The translations under genes and the position numbers were made by a program. The notes below the pieces were generated by a model. That model ran no database searches, was not told where the DNA came from, and worked only from the letters and a program-made list of their open reading frames with translations. From positions 1-64,000 of the forward strand of contig NZ_SNZE01000010.1 in the NCBI RefSeq assembly GCF_004363775.1: a stretch of 64,000 nt of DNA, read 5' to 3'. Below, piece by piece: positions 49,746 to 59,694 of the stretch; within the stretch, counting starts at the first letter, position 1, and the number at the start of each line of letters is the position of its first letter. This DNA is from Hydromonas duriensis. GTDB lineage: Bacteria; Pseudomonadota; Gammaproteobacteria; Burkholderiales; Burkholderiaceae.

Positions 49746-49822
49746 TATAATTCAGATGCCCGCAGTCTAATGGTCGCGTTATAATAAGCATATCTATTTT
49801 TAAAAACACAAAAGGACAAGAT

Positions 49823-51676
49823 ATGTGCGGAATTGTAGCAGCGGTCGGCAGCAATAATATCATTCCATTACTTATTGATGGACTCAAAAAACTCGAATAT
49901 CGTGGCTATGACTCAACGGGTGTTGGTTATTTGACAGCCAATCATGAAGTGGCTGCGGAACGCTCCTTGGAGCGCGTTGCGCAACTTGAAGCGCAAATCA
50001 ATACAAAACAATTAGCAGCACAAGTGGGGGTGGCGCACACCCGCTGGGCCACTCATGGTGCGCCCGCTTTGCGCAACGCACATCCGATGGTGAGTAATAG
50101 CAAAGGCGTGAGCTTATGCTTGGTGCACAACGGCATCATTGAAAACCATGATGAAATACGCACTGAGTTGCTTGAGGCAGGCTACACCTTCACATCAGAA
50201 ACAGACACTGAGGTCATGACGCATTTGATTCATCAGTACTGTGTCAGTGGTCTTGATTTGTATGAGGCGGTCTATCAGGCGAGTAAACGACTGAAAGGTT
50301 TGTATGCCATTGCGGTCATGCGAGCGGAAGAGCCACATCATATTGTGGGTGCGCGTCATGGTGCGCCATTGTTGATTGGTGTGGGTGAGCGAGGCAACTA
50401 CTTGGCCTCTGATACCTCTGCGCTGTTGTCAGAAACACGACAAGTGGTTTATCTCGAAGACGGTGACGTGGTTGAAATTTGTTTAGACGCATACCGCATT
50501 CGCACGGCTGATGGCTCTTTTGTTGAGCGCGATGTGCATGAAAGCGAGCTGTCTGCGGATGCGGTCAGCTTGGGCTTGTATTCGCATTACATGCAAAAAG
50601 AAACCTTTGAGCAACCTGAAGTGGTTGCTAATACACTTCAGATGGTCAGCGGCGCGCAATCAATTAGCCCATTATTATTTGGCACACAAGCCGATGATGT
50701 GTTCCGCAATACGCAAAACATCCTTATCCTTGCCTGCGGTACAAGTTATCACGCGGCAATGGTTGCTCGATATTGGATTGAAGAAGTCGCGCACATTCCT
50801 GTTAATGTTGAAATAGCCTCCGAGTACCGTTACCGCACCAGCGTACCGTTGCCGAACACCCTCATCATCACCTTGTCGCAATCAGGCGAGACGGCTGATA
50901 CCATCGCGGCATTGCAACATGCCAAAAATGTCCACAACGGCTTGGCCGCAACAACGTTGTCCATTTGCAATGTCCCCGAATCGGCTTTGATTCGCCAAAG
51001 TCAATTGCGGTTTTTAACACGTGCGGGCCCAGAAATTGGCGTTGCTTCTACCAAAGCATTTACCACTCAGTTAAGTGCTTTATTTGTGCTGACCTTGGTT
51101 TTAGCCAAAATCAAAGGCAGCTTGTCAGTGGCGAAAGAGGAAGAGTACCTCAATCAGTTGCGCCACTTACCCGCAGCAATGGCGCAGGTTTTGTTGCTGG
51201 AACCACAAATTATTGAATGGGCAAAATCCTTTGTCGATAAACAGCACGCTTTGTTCTTAGGGCGCGGCATCCATTGGCCGATTGCTATGGAAGGCGCGCT
51301 TAAATTAAAAGAAATTACCTACATTCACGCTGAAAGTTACGCTGCGGGCGAACTAAAGCATGGCCCGTTGGCTTTGGTTGATGAGCGCATGCCTGTGATT
51401 GCGATTGCCCCCAACGACACATTGATTGAGAAACTCAAATCGAATTTGCAAGAGGTGCGTGCTCGATCGGGCGAGTTGTATATTTTTGCCGATCGAGACA
51501 CGTTTATTGAGCCTGCCGAAGGCGTTCATGTGATTAATTTACCTGACCATGCGGGCTTTTTGTCGCCGATTTTACACACGTTGCCTTTGCAATTGTTGGC
51601 TTATCATACGGCTGTGGCGCGTGGTACGGATGTTGACAAACCGCGCAACTTAGCCAAGTCGGTGACGGTCGAATGA
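49823..51676 (+). CDS. glmS: Glutamine-fructose-6-phosphate aminotransferase (isomerising)
   Basis: First step of amino-sugar synthesis: fructose 6-phosphate plus glutamine gives glucosamine 6-phosphate. The protein is 617 residues. The N-terminal amidotransferase nucleophile is Cys2 (MCGIVAAVGSNN), with HTRWATHG following. Two SIS domains follow (ACGTSYHAAMVARYW and LGRGIHWPIAMEGALKLKEI) and the C-terminal DKPRNLAKSVTVE is canonical. No glmS ribozyme-like leader is seen in the 80-base gap upstream. Confidence 0.97.
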   Translation: MCGIVAAVGSNNIIPLLIDGLKKLEYRGYDSTGVGYLTANHEVAAERSLERVAQLEAQINTKQLAAQVGVAHTRWATHGAPALRNAHPMVSNSKGVSLCLVHNGIIENHDEIRTELLEAGYTFTSETDTEVMTHLIHQYCVSGLDLYEAVYQASKRLKGLYAIAVMRAEEPHHIVGARHGAPLLIGVGERGNYLASDTSALLSETRQVVYLEDGDVVEICLDAYRIRTADGSFVERDVHESELSADAVSLGLYSHYMQKETFEQPEVVANTLQMVSGAQSISPLLFGTQADDVFRNTQNILILACGTSYHAAMVARYWIEEVAHIPVNVEIASEYRYRTSVPLPNTLIITLSQSGETADTIAALQHAKNVHNGLAATTLSICNVPESALIRQSQLRFLTRAGPEIGVASTKAFTTQLSALFVLTLVLAKIKGSLSVAKEEEYLNQLRHLPAAMAQVLLLEPQIIEWAKSFVDKQHALFLGRGIHWPIAMEGALKLKEITYIHAESYAAGELKHGPLALVDERMPVIAIAPNDTLIEKLKSNLQEVRARSGELYIFADRDTFIEPAEGVHVINLPDHAGFLSPILHTLPLQLLAYHTAVARGTDVDKPRNLAKSVTVE

Positions 51677-51691
51677 CGAAAGGGTATTCAA

Positions 51692-52006
51692 ATGGTTAAA
51701 TTCTCTACATGGGTTGTCCTTACTTTTATTGCTATTATTTTGTTGTGGACGGTTTTAGGCGACATCACCCCTGTGACATTTGGTTTGGCAGATGAAATTC
51801 CACAAAAATGGATTGCATCAATATTCTTTATTTTGGGTATTTCTTTGGGCTGGTTGCTGATGTTGCCAAAAAATTTGGCTTTACGTTGGACTGGGCGTCA
51901 ATTGCGCAAAGAGATTGAGCAACAAAAATTGGCTTTTGAACGAGCGAATGCCGTGTCTGCTCCGCAAAGAGATACGGCGATTGATATGCCACCACTGACA
52001 ATGTAA
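51692..52006 (+). CDS. lapA: LapA-like membrane protein
   Basis: A 104-residue protein with two membrane helices (WVVLTFIAIILLWTVL and WIASIFFILGISLGWLLML) and a cytoplasmic coiled tail (RQLRKEIEQQKLAFERAN). This layout and its place just before lapB match LapA (YciS), which joins LapB in controlling LpxC and LPS assembly. It is 15 bases after glmS. Sequence identity to characterised LapA appears low, so the name relies partly on context. Confidence 0.7.
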   Translation: MVKFSTWVVLTFIAIILLWTVLGDITPVTFGLADEIPQKWIASIFFILGISLGWLLMLPKNLALRWTGRQLRKEIEQQKLAFERANAVSAPQRDTAIDMPPLTM

Positions 52007-52012
52007 ATTCTC

Positions 52013-52040
52013 TGGGAAAAGTGAAAACAAACTTTTCCCA
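52013..52040 (+). other. Stem-loop between lapA and lapB without a T-tract
   Basis: The 10-base perfect stem TGGGAAAAGT (52013-52022) / ACTTTTCCCA (52031-52040) has an 8-base A-rich loop. It resembles a terminator but has no U-tract, so it may protect the glmS-lapA transcript end or act as a processing site. The rest of the 162-base gap holds a GAGGTCATAT direct repeat. Confidence 0.5.
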
Positions 52041-52168
52041 TCGTTAATTGCAACAATTGTCACCATAAGCTTTGTATTTAAAATTAAAAAAAATCAGTAG
52101 AGGTCATATTTTGTATTGTTTGATTCATCACGCCCACTCAACGGGTTTTGCGCATACTTTGAGGTCAT

Positions 52169-53368
52169 ATGGATATTGAAGTGTGGTGGCTTTTGGCTTT
52201 GCCTCTTTTTTTTGGACTGGGCTGGTTTGCTGCGCGTGCTGAGTCGCGTCGGCAGATTGCTGAGACCAAGGTTTTGCCTCAATCGTATTTTAAGGGCTTA
52301 AACCATCTGCTGAACGAGGAACCCGATCAAGCCATTGATGCCCTGATTGATGTCGCGCGTGTTGACACGGGGACGATTGATTTGTACTTCGCATTAGGTA
52401 ATTTGTTTGGTCAACAAGGCGAAGTCGAGCGCTCAATTCGGGTGTATCAAAGCTTACTTGAACGACCCGACTTGCCCGAGACCGCCGCACAGAATGCATG
52501 GTCAAAACTCGGAGAAGCTTTTTTAAAAGGCGGGTTATTTGACCGAGCAGAAGATGCATTCAAACAATTGCTCAATGGGCCGTTGCACACCCACGCTCAG
52601 ACACAGTTGCTTTATATTTATCAGTCGCAACAAGAATGGATGCAAGCGATTGAGATTGCTCAGAGCATGAGTTCAGCCGAAAGCACCACGATTGCATTAA
52701 CGCATTTTCATTGCGAGTTAGCCGTGCAAGACATGCAGAAAAAAAACTGGCTCGGTGCTGAGCGAGCGATTGATGCCGCTTTAACCCTACGCCCATCGAG
52801 CATAAGGGCGAATATCCTAAAAGGACGCTGGTATGCGCAGCAACAGCGCACCGATGAAGCACTGGCCGTTTGGCAGCAATTGGCGCAAGCGCAGCCGAAG
52901 GCCGTACCCTTGATGGTCAACGATGTCATGACCGTATTTGAGCTACGAGACCAAGCGCAGCAAGGCATCGACTTATTGTATGACAGCGTCATGCAAACGG
53001 GTTCGCTGGATGTGTTGAATGCTTGGTTGTCTGCGCAAGACAAGCACGGTAAGTCCTCACAAACTTTAGAAAAGCTGGAACAAATTTTTAATAAACATCC
53101 GTCTCTCAATGCGTTGGATAAGCTGTTAAGCAAACGTTTGAGCCTATCCAATCAGCACCCTGCCCAGCGCGAGTCCGCCATTATTCAACAACTCATTAAA
53201 AAACAGGTACAACGTTTATCGAAATACCGTTGTGAACACTGTGGCTTTGAAGCGGTACACTACTACTGGCAATGCCCCGCATGCACGCGGTGGGAAAGTT
53301 ATCCACCTCAACGGCTAGAAGAGCTGACGCAGGCTCAACGTTCACGCGGACAAGTGAACGGTTATTAA
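52169..53368 (+). CDS. lapB: Lipopolysaccharide assembly protein LapB
   Basis: A 399-residue inner-membrane-anchored TPR protein (YciM) that recruits FtsH to degrade LpxC and so limits LPS synthesis. It has an N-terminal anchor (WWLLALPLFFGLGWFAARAE), a series of TPR helices over about residues 40-340, and a C-terminal rubredoxin-like metal site, YRCEHCGFEA and WQCPACTRW, with two CxxC pairs. A good GAGGT precedes the ATG. Confidence 0.95.
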   Translation: MDIEVWWLLALPLFFGLGWFAARAESRRQIAETKVLPQSYFKGLNHLLNEEPDQAIDALIDVARVDTGTIDLYFALGNLFGQQGEVERSIRVYQSLLERPDLPETAAQNAWSKLGEAFLKGGLFDRAEDAFKQLLNGPLHTHAQTQLLYIYQSQQEWMQAIEIAQSMSSAESTTIALTHFHCELAVQDMQKKNWLGAERAIDAALTLRPSSIRANILKGRWYAQQQRTDEALAVWQQLAQAQPKAVPLMVNDVMTVFELRDQAQQGIDLLYDSVMQTGSLDVLNAWLSAQDKHGKSSQTLEKLEQIFNKHPSLNALDKLLSKRLSLSNQHPAQRESAIIQQLIKKQVQRLSKYRCEHCGFEAVHYYWQCPACTRWESYPPQRLEELTQAQRSRGQVNGY

Positions 53369-53381
53369 TTATTAATCATAG

Positions 53382-53416
53382 ACCCAAAAAAGAGTAACTG
53401 CTTTTTTGGGTTTTTT
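53382..53416 (+). terminator. Intrinsic terminator after lapB
   Basis: An 11-base perfect stem ACCCAAAAAAG / CTTTTTTGGGT with an 8-base loop is followed by a T-tract. It lies 13 bases after the lapB stop. Confidence 0.88.
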
Positions 53417-53436
53417 CATGTTGATAAGGGAGGCGT

Positions 53437-53724
53437 ATGCGTTTTTCAATGTTAAAACGAATGGTTGTCGTGCTTGGTCTTTGCTTAAGTGTGACGGCAC
53501 AAGCTGTGGACATTAATGTGGGGACACAATTTCAATTGGAAGCCATACGAGGCATTGGACCAAAAATGGCAGAGCGCATCATCAACGAGCGCAACGAACG
53601 CGGTTTATTCAAAAGCTGGGATGATTTCAGCGCTCGTGTGAAAGGCGTGGGCGATAAAAAACTTCAAACCATGCAGGCGGATGGTTTGACGCTCACTGCT
53701 GATGTGACTGCCAATCCTAAATAG
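53437..53724 (+). CDS. Secreted ComEA-like helix-hairpin-helix protein
   Basis: A 95-residue protein with a signal peptide (MVVVLGLCLSVTAQA) and a single helix-hairpin-helix DNA-binding pair: IRGIGPKMAERIINERNERG and VKGVGDKKLQTM. Small periplasmic ComEA proteins bind incoming DNA during natural transformation, so competence is possible. The GIGP hairpin and the length are typical of ComEA-type proteins. The ATG at 53437 follows AAGGGAGG; an internal ATG at 53449 is less likely. Confidence 0.85.
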   Translation: MRFSMLKRMVVVLGLCLSVTAQAVDINVGTQFQLEAIRGIGPKMAERIINERNERGLFKSWDDFSARVKGVGDKKLQTMQADGLTLTADVTANPK

Positions 53725-53802
53725 TAAAGTGAGTGGTTGAGGGTGTATTGTGTATGCGATAAGTATTTTTGACGTTGATTTGCTTTGATGCTTGGTCAGC
53801 GG

Positions 53803-54726
53803 TCAAATATTTAAATACATTATCAACGATTCAGCATTCTCAAAAACATGCAGCTCTTTCATTGACCGCAGCCAGGTCAATTGCCGTTTGGCGAGTTGGC
53901 GGGTGGCGGCTTGGCCTTTTTCAATCAATTCATCCAAGCCGTATTCGCCATCTAAATGTGCCCATGCTTGGCGGTAACCGACACAGCGCATGGAGGTCAT
54001 ATTTGGATTTAAATCGCCACGTGCGCGTAAGGTGTGCATTTCATCTAAGAAGCCATGCGCCAACATCTGAGTAAAGCGGGCGTTGATGCGTTCGTGCAAG
54101 AGGGCGCGGGGTTCGGGAATCAATGCAGTCAAAATGGGTGTGAATGGTAAATCAGCCTTGTTGTCGCCTTGTTCGGCGATAACGGCGGACATCGGCCGAC
54201 CTGTTAAATGATAAATTTCGAGGGCGCGTGAAATGCGTTGCGCGTCGTTTGGAAAGAGGCGGGCGGCGGTGATGGCGTCAATTTGTGCCAATTCGTCGTG
54301 CAGGGCAGGCCAGCCGATGGCGGCGGCGCGTTGGTCGATGTGCTGGCGAAATGCCGCGTCTGCGCTGGGCAGTTGGGTCAGTGGCTCAAGCAGTGCTTTG
54401 ACGTACAGCATCGTGCCGCCGACCAGCACGGGAACTCGCCCGCGTGCGTCAATCTCTTGAATGAGGCGCGAAGCGTCTTGTGCGAATTGTGCGGCGGAGT
54501 AGGCTTCAGTGGGCTCAATGATGTCGATGAGGTGATGCGGTGCGCATGCTTGTTCAGTAGCGCTTGGTTTGGCGGTGCCAATGTTCATGCCTTTAAAAAC
54601 CAGAGCCGAATCGACGCTGATAATCTCGATGGGCATGAGGCGTGCCAACTCTAAAGCGGCGGCTGTTTTGCCTGAAGCGGTCGGGCCTAGAATGAACAAA
54701 GCTTTGGGTTGAGTGGACGTGGACAT
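53803..54726 (-). CDS. miaA: tRNA dimethylallyltransferase
   Basis: Adds a dimethylallyl group to adenosine 37 of tRNAs that read UNN codons. The 307-residue protein has the P-loop [16 protein letters not shown] near the N-terminus, [16 protein letters not shown] and a [16 protein letters not shown] block, followed by a C-terminal CxxC-less domain ending with a helical segment. It converges with the ComEA-like gene across 78 bases. Confidence 0.95.
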   Translation of the reverse strand: MSTSTQPKALFILGPTASGKTAAALELARLMPIEIISVDSALVFKGMNIGTAKPSATEQACAPHHLIDIIEPTEAYSAAQFAQDASRLIQEIDARGRVPVLVGGTMLYVKALLEPLTQLPSADAAFRQHIDQRAAAIGWPALHDELAQIDAITAARLFPNDAQRISRALEIYHLTGRPMSAVIAEQGDNKADLPFTPILTALIPEPRALLHERINARFTQMLAHGFLDEMHTLRARGDLNPNMTSMRCVGYRQAWAHLDGEYGLDELIEKGQAATRQLAKRQLTWLRSMKELHVFENAESLIMYLNI

Positions 54727-54773
54727 TTTATCTGGCGTGGTTGAGGTTTAAACGGGGTTTGAGAAAGCTAAGG

Positions 54774-55976
54774 TTAGCGAGCAGTTGTCTTTTGCAAGTG
54801 CATGAGCAACCATGCAAACGACAAAGCCGCAGTGGCGATAAATAAACCCAGTGCGCCAAAATGCACGTTCAGCCACGCGCCGCCTGCCGCTCCCGCAAAT
54901 AAGCCCAAGGCTTGAACGGTGTTGTACACGCCTGCCGCCGCACCTTTGGTGCTTGGGTGGGTGAGCTTAGACAGTAACGAAGGTTGTGTGGCTTCGAGGA
55001 CGTTGAAGCCGATGAAGAAAAGCAATAAAGCCAATGCAACGCCGATAAGTTCGCCAATGTTCGCCGCCAAGCCCAGTTGTGCAACGCCGACCAGTACAAT
55101 AGACAACGCCATAATGATGTGCATTTTGCCGTATTTTTCAGCGCGAATAATTAACGGAATCATGATGCCCATGCTGATGAGAATGACGGCGAAATACAAC
55201 CACGCGCTGTTGCTGTGGCTCATGTTCAAATCACTTAAACGCTGGGGTAAAACCACCCACATGGCCATTTGCACCGCGTGCAAAACAAACACACCGATGT
55301 TCAGTCGCCATTGTTTAGCATCGGTTAGTACTGTTTTTAGGCTGTCGCGACCATTGATGGGCGTATTTTTTTGTGCAAAAGGGATGCTCAATACCAAGCC
55401 GATGGCGATGAGGGCGAGCGTGGCGATGAGGATGAAAATGCCAAACATGCCGATATATTCAAATAAAACAGGCGCAACAATGAGCGAAGCTGCGAAGGTC
55501 AGCGCGATGCTCATGCCAATCATGGCCATGGCCCGTGTGCGCACCTCATCACGGGTGGTATCGCCGACCATAGCGACCACCACGCTGCTGATGGCACCCG
55601 CGCCTTGTAAGGCGCGCGCGCAGGTTAGGCTGAACACATTGTCGGCATACGCGGCCCAAAGCGCACCAGCGGCAAACATTAACAAGCCCAATGTGATGAC
55701 GCGTTTACGCCCCCAGATGTCTGACGCCATGCCGTAGGGAATGTACAACACTGCTTGGGTTAAGCCATATGCGCCCATCGCCCAACCTGCGGCAATGGCG
55801 CTGGTATGGGGGCTATTGATGTCTAAAAAAGGAAACGGCCCCAGTGGTAAACCGCTGGCGTAAGGTATGAATATCGGTAAAACCACAAATAAACCAAACA
55901 TGCGCAAGGCAAAAACCAATGCGAGGCGAGTGCTGATGCTGCGCTCAATGGGGGATAAAACGGCGTTTGTAGACAT
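54774..55976 (-). CDS. Major facilitator superfamily transporter, YajR-like
   Basis: A 400-residue permease with 12 predicted membrane segments. The start ATG gives MSTNAVLSPIERSISTRLALVFALRMFGLFVVLPIF. Motif A between helices 2 and 3 is GMASDIWGRKRVITLG. YajR is a similar proton-driven exporter, but the C-terminal YAM domain of YajR is absent, so the substrate and exact orthology are open. It is divergent from uvrA. Confidence 0.88.
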   Translation of the reverse strand: MSTNAVLSPIERSISTRLALVFALRMFGLFVVLPIFIPYASGLPLGPFPFLDINSPHTSAIAAGWAMGAYGLTQAVLYIPYGMASDIWGRKRVITLGLLMFAAGALWAAYADNVFSLTCARALQGAGAISSVVVAMVGDTTRDEVRTRAMAMIGMSIALTFAASLIVAPVLFEYIGMFGIFILIATLALIAIGLVLSIPFAQKNTPINGRDSLKTVLTDAKQWRLNIGVFVLHAVQMAMWVVLPQRLSDLNMSHSNSAWLYFAVILISMGIMIPLIIRAEKYGKMHIIMALSIVLVGVAQLGLAANIGELIGVALALLLFFIGFNVLEATQPSLLSKLTHPSTKGAAAGVYNTVQALGLFAGAAGGAWLNVHFGALGLFIATAALSFAWLLMHLQKTTAR

Positions 55977-56124
55977 TGTGAGTGAAAAAATAAGACGGGA
56001 GTAAACACTGCATGCGCCGCGTTCAACGTGGCACATCCCTGTAAAAAACGTTATAGTAACAGGTTTGTTGCGTTTGCTTTATGTTCAGTTGTTCGGCGCG
56101 ACCGTTTCGTTTTTTGGGATACCC

Positions 56125-58998
56125 ATGAGCAGTGAAATCAAAATCCGTGGTGCGCGTACGCACAATTTAAAAAACATTTCCTTGGATTTGCCACGACAAA
56201 AACTCGTGGTGATTACGGGCTTATCAGGCTCGGGCAAGTCAAGTTTGGCGTTTGATACCCTGTACGCGGAAGGTCAACGCCGCTATGTCGAAAGTTTATC
56301 GGCGTATGCGCGGCAGTTCTTGCAGCTGATGGAAAAGCCCGACGTGGACTTGATTGAAGGCCTTTCGCCTGCGATTTCCATTGAACAAAAAGCCACCAGT
56401 CATAACCCGCGCTCGACGGTGGGGACGGTGACAGAAATTCACGATTACTTGCGTTTGTTGTTTGCGCGCGTCGGCACGCCCTATTGCCCGACCCATGATG
56501 TGCCTTTGGCTTCGCAAACCGTGTCGCAGATGGTGGACGCGGTCATGGCGCAACCTGAGGGCACTAAATTAATGATACTCGCGCCTGTGGTGGTCAACCG
56601 CAAAGGCACGCATGAGGACTTGTTTGCCCAAATGCAGGCGCAAGGTTTTGTGCGTTTTCGCATCCGTTCGGGTGGGGGCACAACCAATGTCAGCGCGGCG
56701 CAGATTTATGACGTGGACAGCATTCCGACGTTAAAGAAAAATGATAAACACACGATTGAAGTGGTGGTGGACCGCGTTAAGGTACAGCCTGACATCAATC
56801 AACGGTTGGCGGAGAGTTTTGAAACCGCTTTGCGCTTGGCGGAAGGCCGCGCCTTGACCGTTGACATGGACAGCAACGCCGAGCAATTATTTAGTGCGAA
56901 ATTTGCCTGTCCTGTTTGTGATTACGCCATTGCTGAACTCGAGCCGCGTTTGTTTTCGTTCAACAACCCGATGGGTGCATGCCCTGAGTGTGACGGATTG
57001 GGCAATGTCACTTTTTTTGACCCGAAGCGCGTGGTTGGTTTTCCAAGTTTGTCTTTGGGCAGTGGCGCGATTAAAGGTTGGGATAAGCGCAACACCTATT
57101 CTTTTGCGATGATGCAGGGTTTGGCGGCTTTTTATCATTTTGATATTGATGCTCCGTTTGAATCATTAGCCGAGGAAGCACAGCAGCGTATTTTGTACGG
57201 TTCAGGTCGCACGATGATTCCGTTCACATACTTGTCGGATAAAGGACGCGCCGTGGTGCGCGAACACACTTTTGAGGGCGTGATTCCCAATTTAGAACGT
57301 CGTTATAAAGAAACCGATTCCGCCACCATTCGTGAGGAGTTGTCAAAATTACAAAACGTGCAGAATTGCCCTAAATGTCAAGGCACACGCTTGCGCGAGT
57401 CGGCGCGTCATGTGCGCGTGGGCGAGGGCAAGATGGCGCGGACATTGCATGAAGTGTCGCATTTATCCTTGCGCGACAGTTTGAACCATTTCCAAGCGTT
57501 GACACTCAAAGGCGCAAAGAAAGAAATTGCAGACCGCGTGATTAAAGAAGTGGTCGCTCGTTTACAGTTTTTGAATAATGTGGGTTTGGATTATTTGTCG
57601 CTGGAACGCAGCGCGGACACCTTGTCGGGAGGTGAGGCGCAACGGATTCGCTTAGCGTCACAAATCGGCTCTGGTTTGACAGGCGTGATGTATGTGCTGG
57701 ATGAACCGTCCATTGGTTTGCATCAACGTGACAATGACCGTTTGATTGAAACGCTTAAGCATTTACGTGATTTGGACAACAGTGTCATCGTGGTTGAACA
57801 CGATGAGGACATGATTCGTGCCTCGGATTATGTGGTGGACATGGGGCCAGGTGCGGGCGAGCACGGTGGTGTTGTGGTGGCGCAAGGTACGCCTGAGGAC
57901 ATTGAAAAACACCCAACATCGGCGACAGGGCACTTCTTGTCGGGTAAACGCCGTATTGAAGTGCCGAAAAAACGCCGCACGCGCGATGAACGCGAGTTGG
58001 TGATTTATGGGGCGAGTGGCAATAATTTAAAAAATGTAGATTTGCATTTACCCGTCGGCTTGTTGACCTGCGTGACGGGGGTGTCGGGGTCGGGCAAATC
58101 CACTTTGATTAACGAAACCTTATATTCAGCGGTGGCGAAATCCATTAACCGCGCCAGCTCGGAAGAACCTGCGGCGTTTGAACACATCGAGGGCATTGAG
58201 CATTTTGATAAGGTGATTAATGTCGACCAGTCGCCCATTGGTCGAACACCGCGCTCAAACCCTGCAACCTATACGGGGCTGTTTACCCCTGTTCGTGAAT
58301 TGTTTGCAGAAGTACCCGCAGCGAAAGAACGTGGCTATCAACCAGGTCGATTCTCATTCAACGTCAAAGGCGGTCGTTGTGAGGCCTGCCAAGGTGACGG
58401 CGTGTTGCGCGTAGAAATGCATTTTTTACCCGATGTGTATGTGCCATGCGATGTGTGTCATGGTAAACGCTACAACCGTGAAACGTTAGAGGTACAGTAC
58501 AAAGGTAAAAACATTCACGAGGTCTTGTTAATGACGGTTGAGCAGGCGCACGAATTTTTTAGTGCCGTGCCGACCATTGCACGTAAGTTAAAAACGCTGC
58601 TCGACGTTGGCTTGGGTTACATTACTTTAGGTCAGTCGGCGACGACTTTATCTGGAGGCGAAGCGCAGCGTGTCAAATTGGCGTTGGAGTTGTCCAAACG
58701 TGATACGGGTCGCACGTTGTATATTTTAGATGAGCCGACCACGGGCTTGCATTTTGCCGATATTGAATTACTGTTAGGCGTGATAGCGCAATTAAGTGGT
58801 CATGGCAATACGGTGGTTATTATTGAACACAATTTGGATGTGATTAAAACAGCGGACTGGGTCATCGACATGGGGCCTGAGGGCGGTGCAGGTGGTGGGC
58901 AAATCATTGCACAAGGCACGCCTGAAGAGGTGGCGAAGTCGGAGCTGAGTTTTACGGGGAAGTATTTAGCGCCGTTGCTGAAAAAGAAAAATAGCTGA
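56125..58998 (+). CDS. uvrA: Excinuclease ABC subunit A
   Basis: DNA-damage sensor of nucleotide excision repair. It has 957 residues. Two ABC-type ATPase halves are each interrupted: Walker [15 protein letters not shown] and [14 protein letters not shown], with signatures [16 protein letters not shown] and [16 protein letters not shown]. Zinc fingers are at CPVC-x(18-20)-CPEC and CEAC-x(18-20)-CDVC. An in-frame ATG 20 codons earlier lacks family support; the ATG giving [17 protein letters not shown] is chosen. Confidence 0.98.
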   Translation: MSSEIKIRGARTHNLKNISLDLPRQKLVVITGLSGSGKSSLAFDTLYAEGQRRYVESLSAYARQFLQLMEKPDVDLIEGLSPAISIEQKATSHNPRSTVGTVTEIHDYLRLLFARVGTPYCPTHDVPLASQTVSQMVDAVMAQPEGTKLMILAPVVVNRKGTHEDLFAQMQAQGFVRFRIRSGGGTTNVSAAQIYDVDSIPTLKKNDKHTIEVVVDRVKVQPDINQRLAESFETALRLAEGRALTVDMDSNAEQLFSAKFACPVCDYAIAELEPRLFSFNNPMGACPECDGLGNVTFFDPKRVVGFPSLSLGSGAIKGWDKRNTYSFAMMQGLAAFYHFDIDAPFESLAEEAQQRILYGSGRTMIPFTYLSDKGRAVVREHTFEGVIPNLERRYKETDSATIREELSKLQNVQNCPKCQGTRLRESARHVRVGEGKMARTLHEVSHLSLRDSLNHFQALTLKGAKKEIADRVIKEVVARLQFLNNVGLDYLSLERSADTLSGGEAQRIRLASQIGSGLTGVMYVLDEPSIGLHQRDNDRLIETLKHLRDLDNSVIVVEHDEDMIRASDYVVDMGPGAGEHGGVVVAQGTPEDIEKHPTSATGHFLSGKRRIEVPKKRRTRDERELVIYGASGNNLKNVDLHLPVGLLTCVTGVSGSGKSTLINETLYSAVAKSINRASSEEPAAFEHIEGIEHFDKVINVDQSPIGRTPRSNPATYTGLFTPVRELFAEVPAAKERGYQPGRFSFNVKGGRCEACQGDGVLRVEMHFLPDVYVPCDVCHGKRYNRETLEVQYKGKNIHEVLLMTVEQAHEFFSAVPTIARKLKTLLDVGLGYITLGQSATTLSGGEAQRVKLALELSKRDTGRTLYILDEPTTGLHFADIELLLGVIAQLSGHGNTVVIIEHNLDVIKTADWVIDMGPEGGAGGGQIIAQGTPEEVAKSELSFTGKYLAPLLKKKNS

Positions 58999-59003
58999 TA
59001 AAT

Positions 59004-59029
59004 GTGTGCAGTTGAACGATAATGCACAC
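59004..59029 (+). terminator. Hairpin after uvrA, weak terminator candidate
   Basis: GTGTGCA (59004-59010) and TGCACAC (59023-59029) pair across a 12-base loop 6 bases after the uvrA stop. The following TCTTT is a poor U-tract. Confidence 0.4.
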
Positions 59030-59067
59030 TCTTTGCAATCAAAAACCAAAACACAAACGATATTGAT

Positions 59068-59694
59068 ATGTTTATTTCACATTTTTTACAGTTGCTCATT
59101 CGTTTATTGATTGGGGCTTATCCACGCTGGATTGGCTGCAAATCGACGCCCGTGCAGCGGATTTATTTCGCTAATCACACCAGCCATATTGATACGGTGG
59201 CGATTTGGGCGGCGTTGCCAAGGCATTTGCAAGCCAAAACCCATCCTGTGGCCGCATTTGATTATTGGGGTAAAAATAAATTCAAGCGTTACATTGTGAC
59301 GAAAGGTTTGAATGCCGTTTTTATCGCCCGCAGTAAAGAGGATCGCACCGATGAAGACCCGCTCCAGCCGCTTTACGACACGCTCGCCAAGGGGGACTCA
59401 TTGATTATTTTCCCTGAAGGTACGCGCAATAAAGATGCATTGCCGCAGGCGTTTAAGGCTGGGATTTATCATCTTGCTAAACAATTCCCGCAGGTAGAGC
59501 TTGTGCCTGTTTATCTCGAAAATCTCAATCGAATCATGCCCAAAGGCGCGTTTTGGCCAGTGCCTCTGGTGTGCACCGCTCGATTTGGTAAGCCTTTGTT
59601 TTTACAGGAAGATGAGGGCAAAGATGAGTTTTTGACACGCGCGCGCCAAGCCGTTATTGATTCTCGCGCACCGTTTCAACAAGGGGTGGAATGA
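59068..59694 (+). CDS. Lysophospholipid acyltransferase (PlsC-like)
   Basis: A 208-residue membrane-associated acyltransferase. The catalytic HxxxxD is in FANHTSHIDTVAI, and the second motif FPEGTRNKDA is present, with a further block near LVPVYLENLNR. It would acylate lysophosphatidic acid or a related glycerophospholipid. It overlaps the CdsA-like gene by 4 bases, giving an acyl transfer and CDP-diacylglycerol step in one unit. Confidence 0.92.
   Translation: MFISHFLQLLIRLLIGAYPRWIGCKSTPVQRIYFANHTSHIDTVAIWAALPRHLQAKTHPVAAFDYWGKNKFKRYIVTKGLNAVFIARSKEDRTDEDPLQPLYDTLAKGDSLIIFPEGTRNKDALPQAFKAGIYHLAKQFPQVELVPVYLENLNRIMPKGAFWPVPLVCTARFGKPLFLQEDEGKDEFLTRARQAVIDSRAPFQQGVE

Noticed and set aside
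49741-49822. glmS-type ribozyme or other riboswitch before glmS
   Set aside because: The gap is only about 80 bases and lacks any recognisable ribozyme core; glmS ribozymes are mainly known from Gram-positive bacteria.
54919-55737. Open frame of 272 codons on the plus strand
   Set aside because: It is antisense to the MFS transporter gene, is rich in Met, Ala and Thr in the way of shadow frames, and has no ribosome site or family motif.
56065-56124. N-terminal extension of UvrA
   Set aside because: The residues are hydrophobic and unrelated to UvrA; family proteins start at the [17 protein letters not shown] position.
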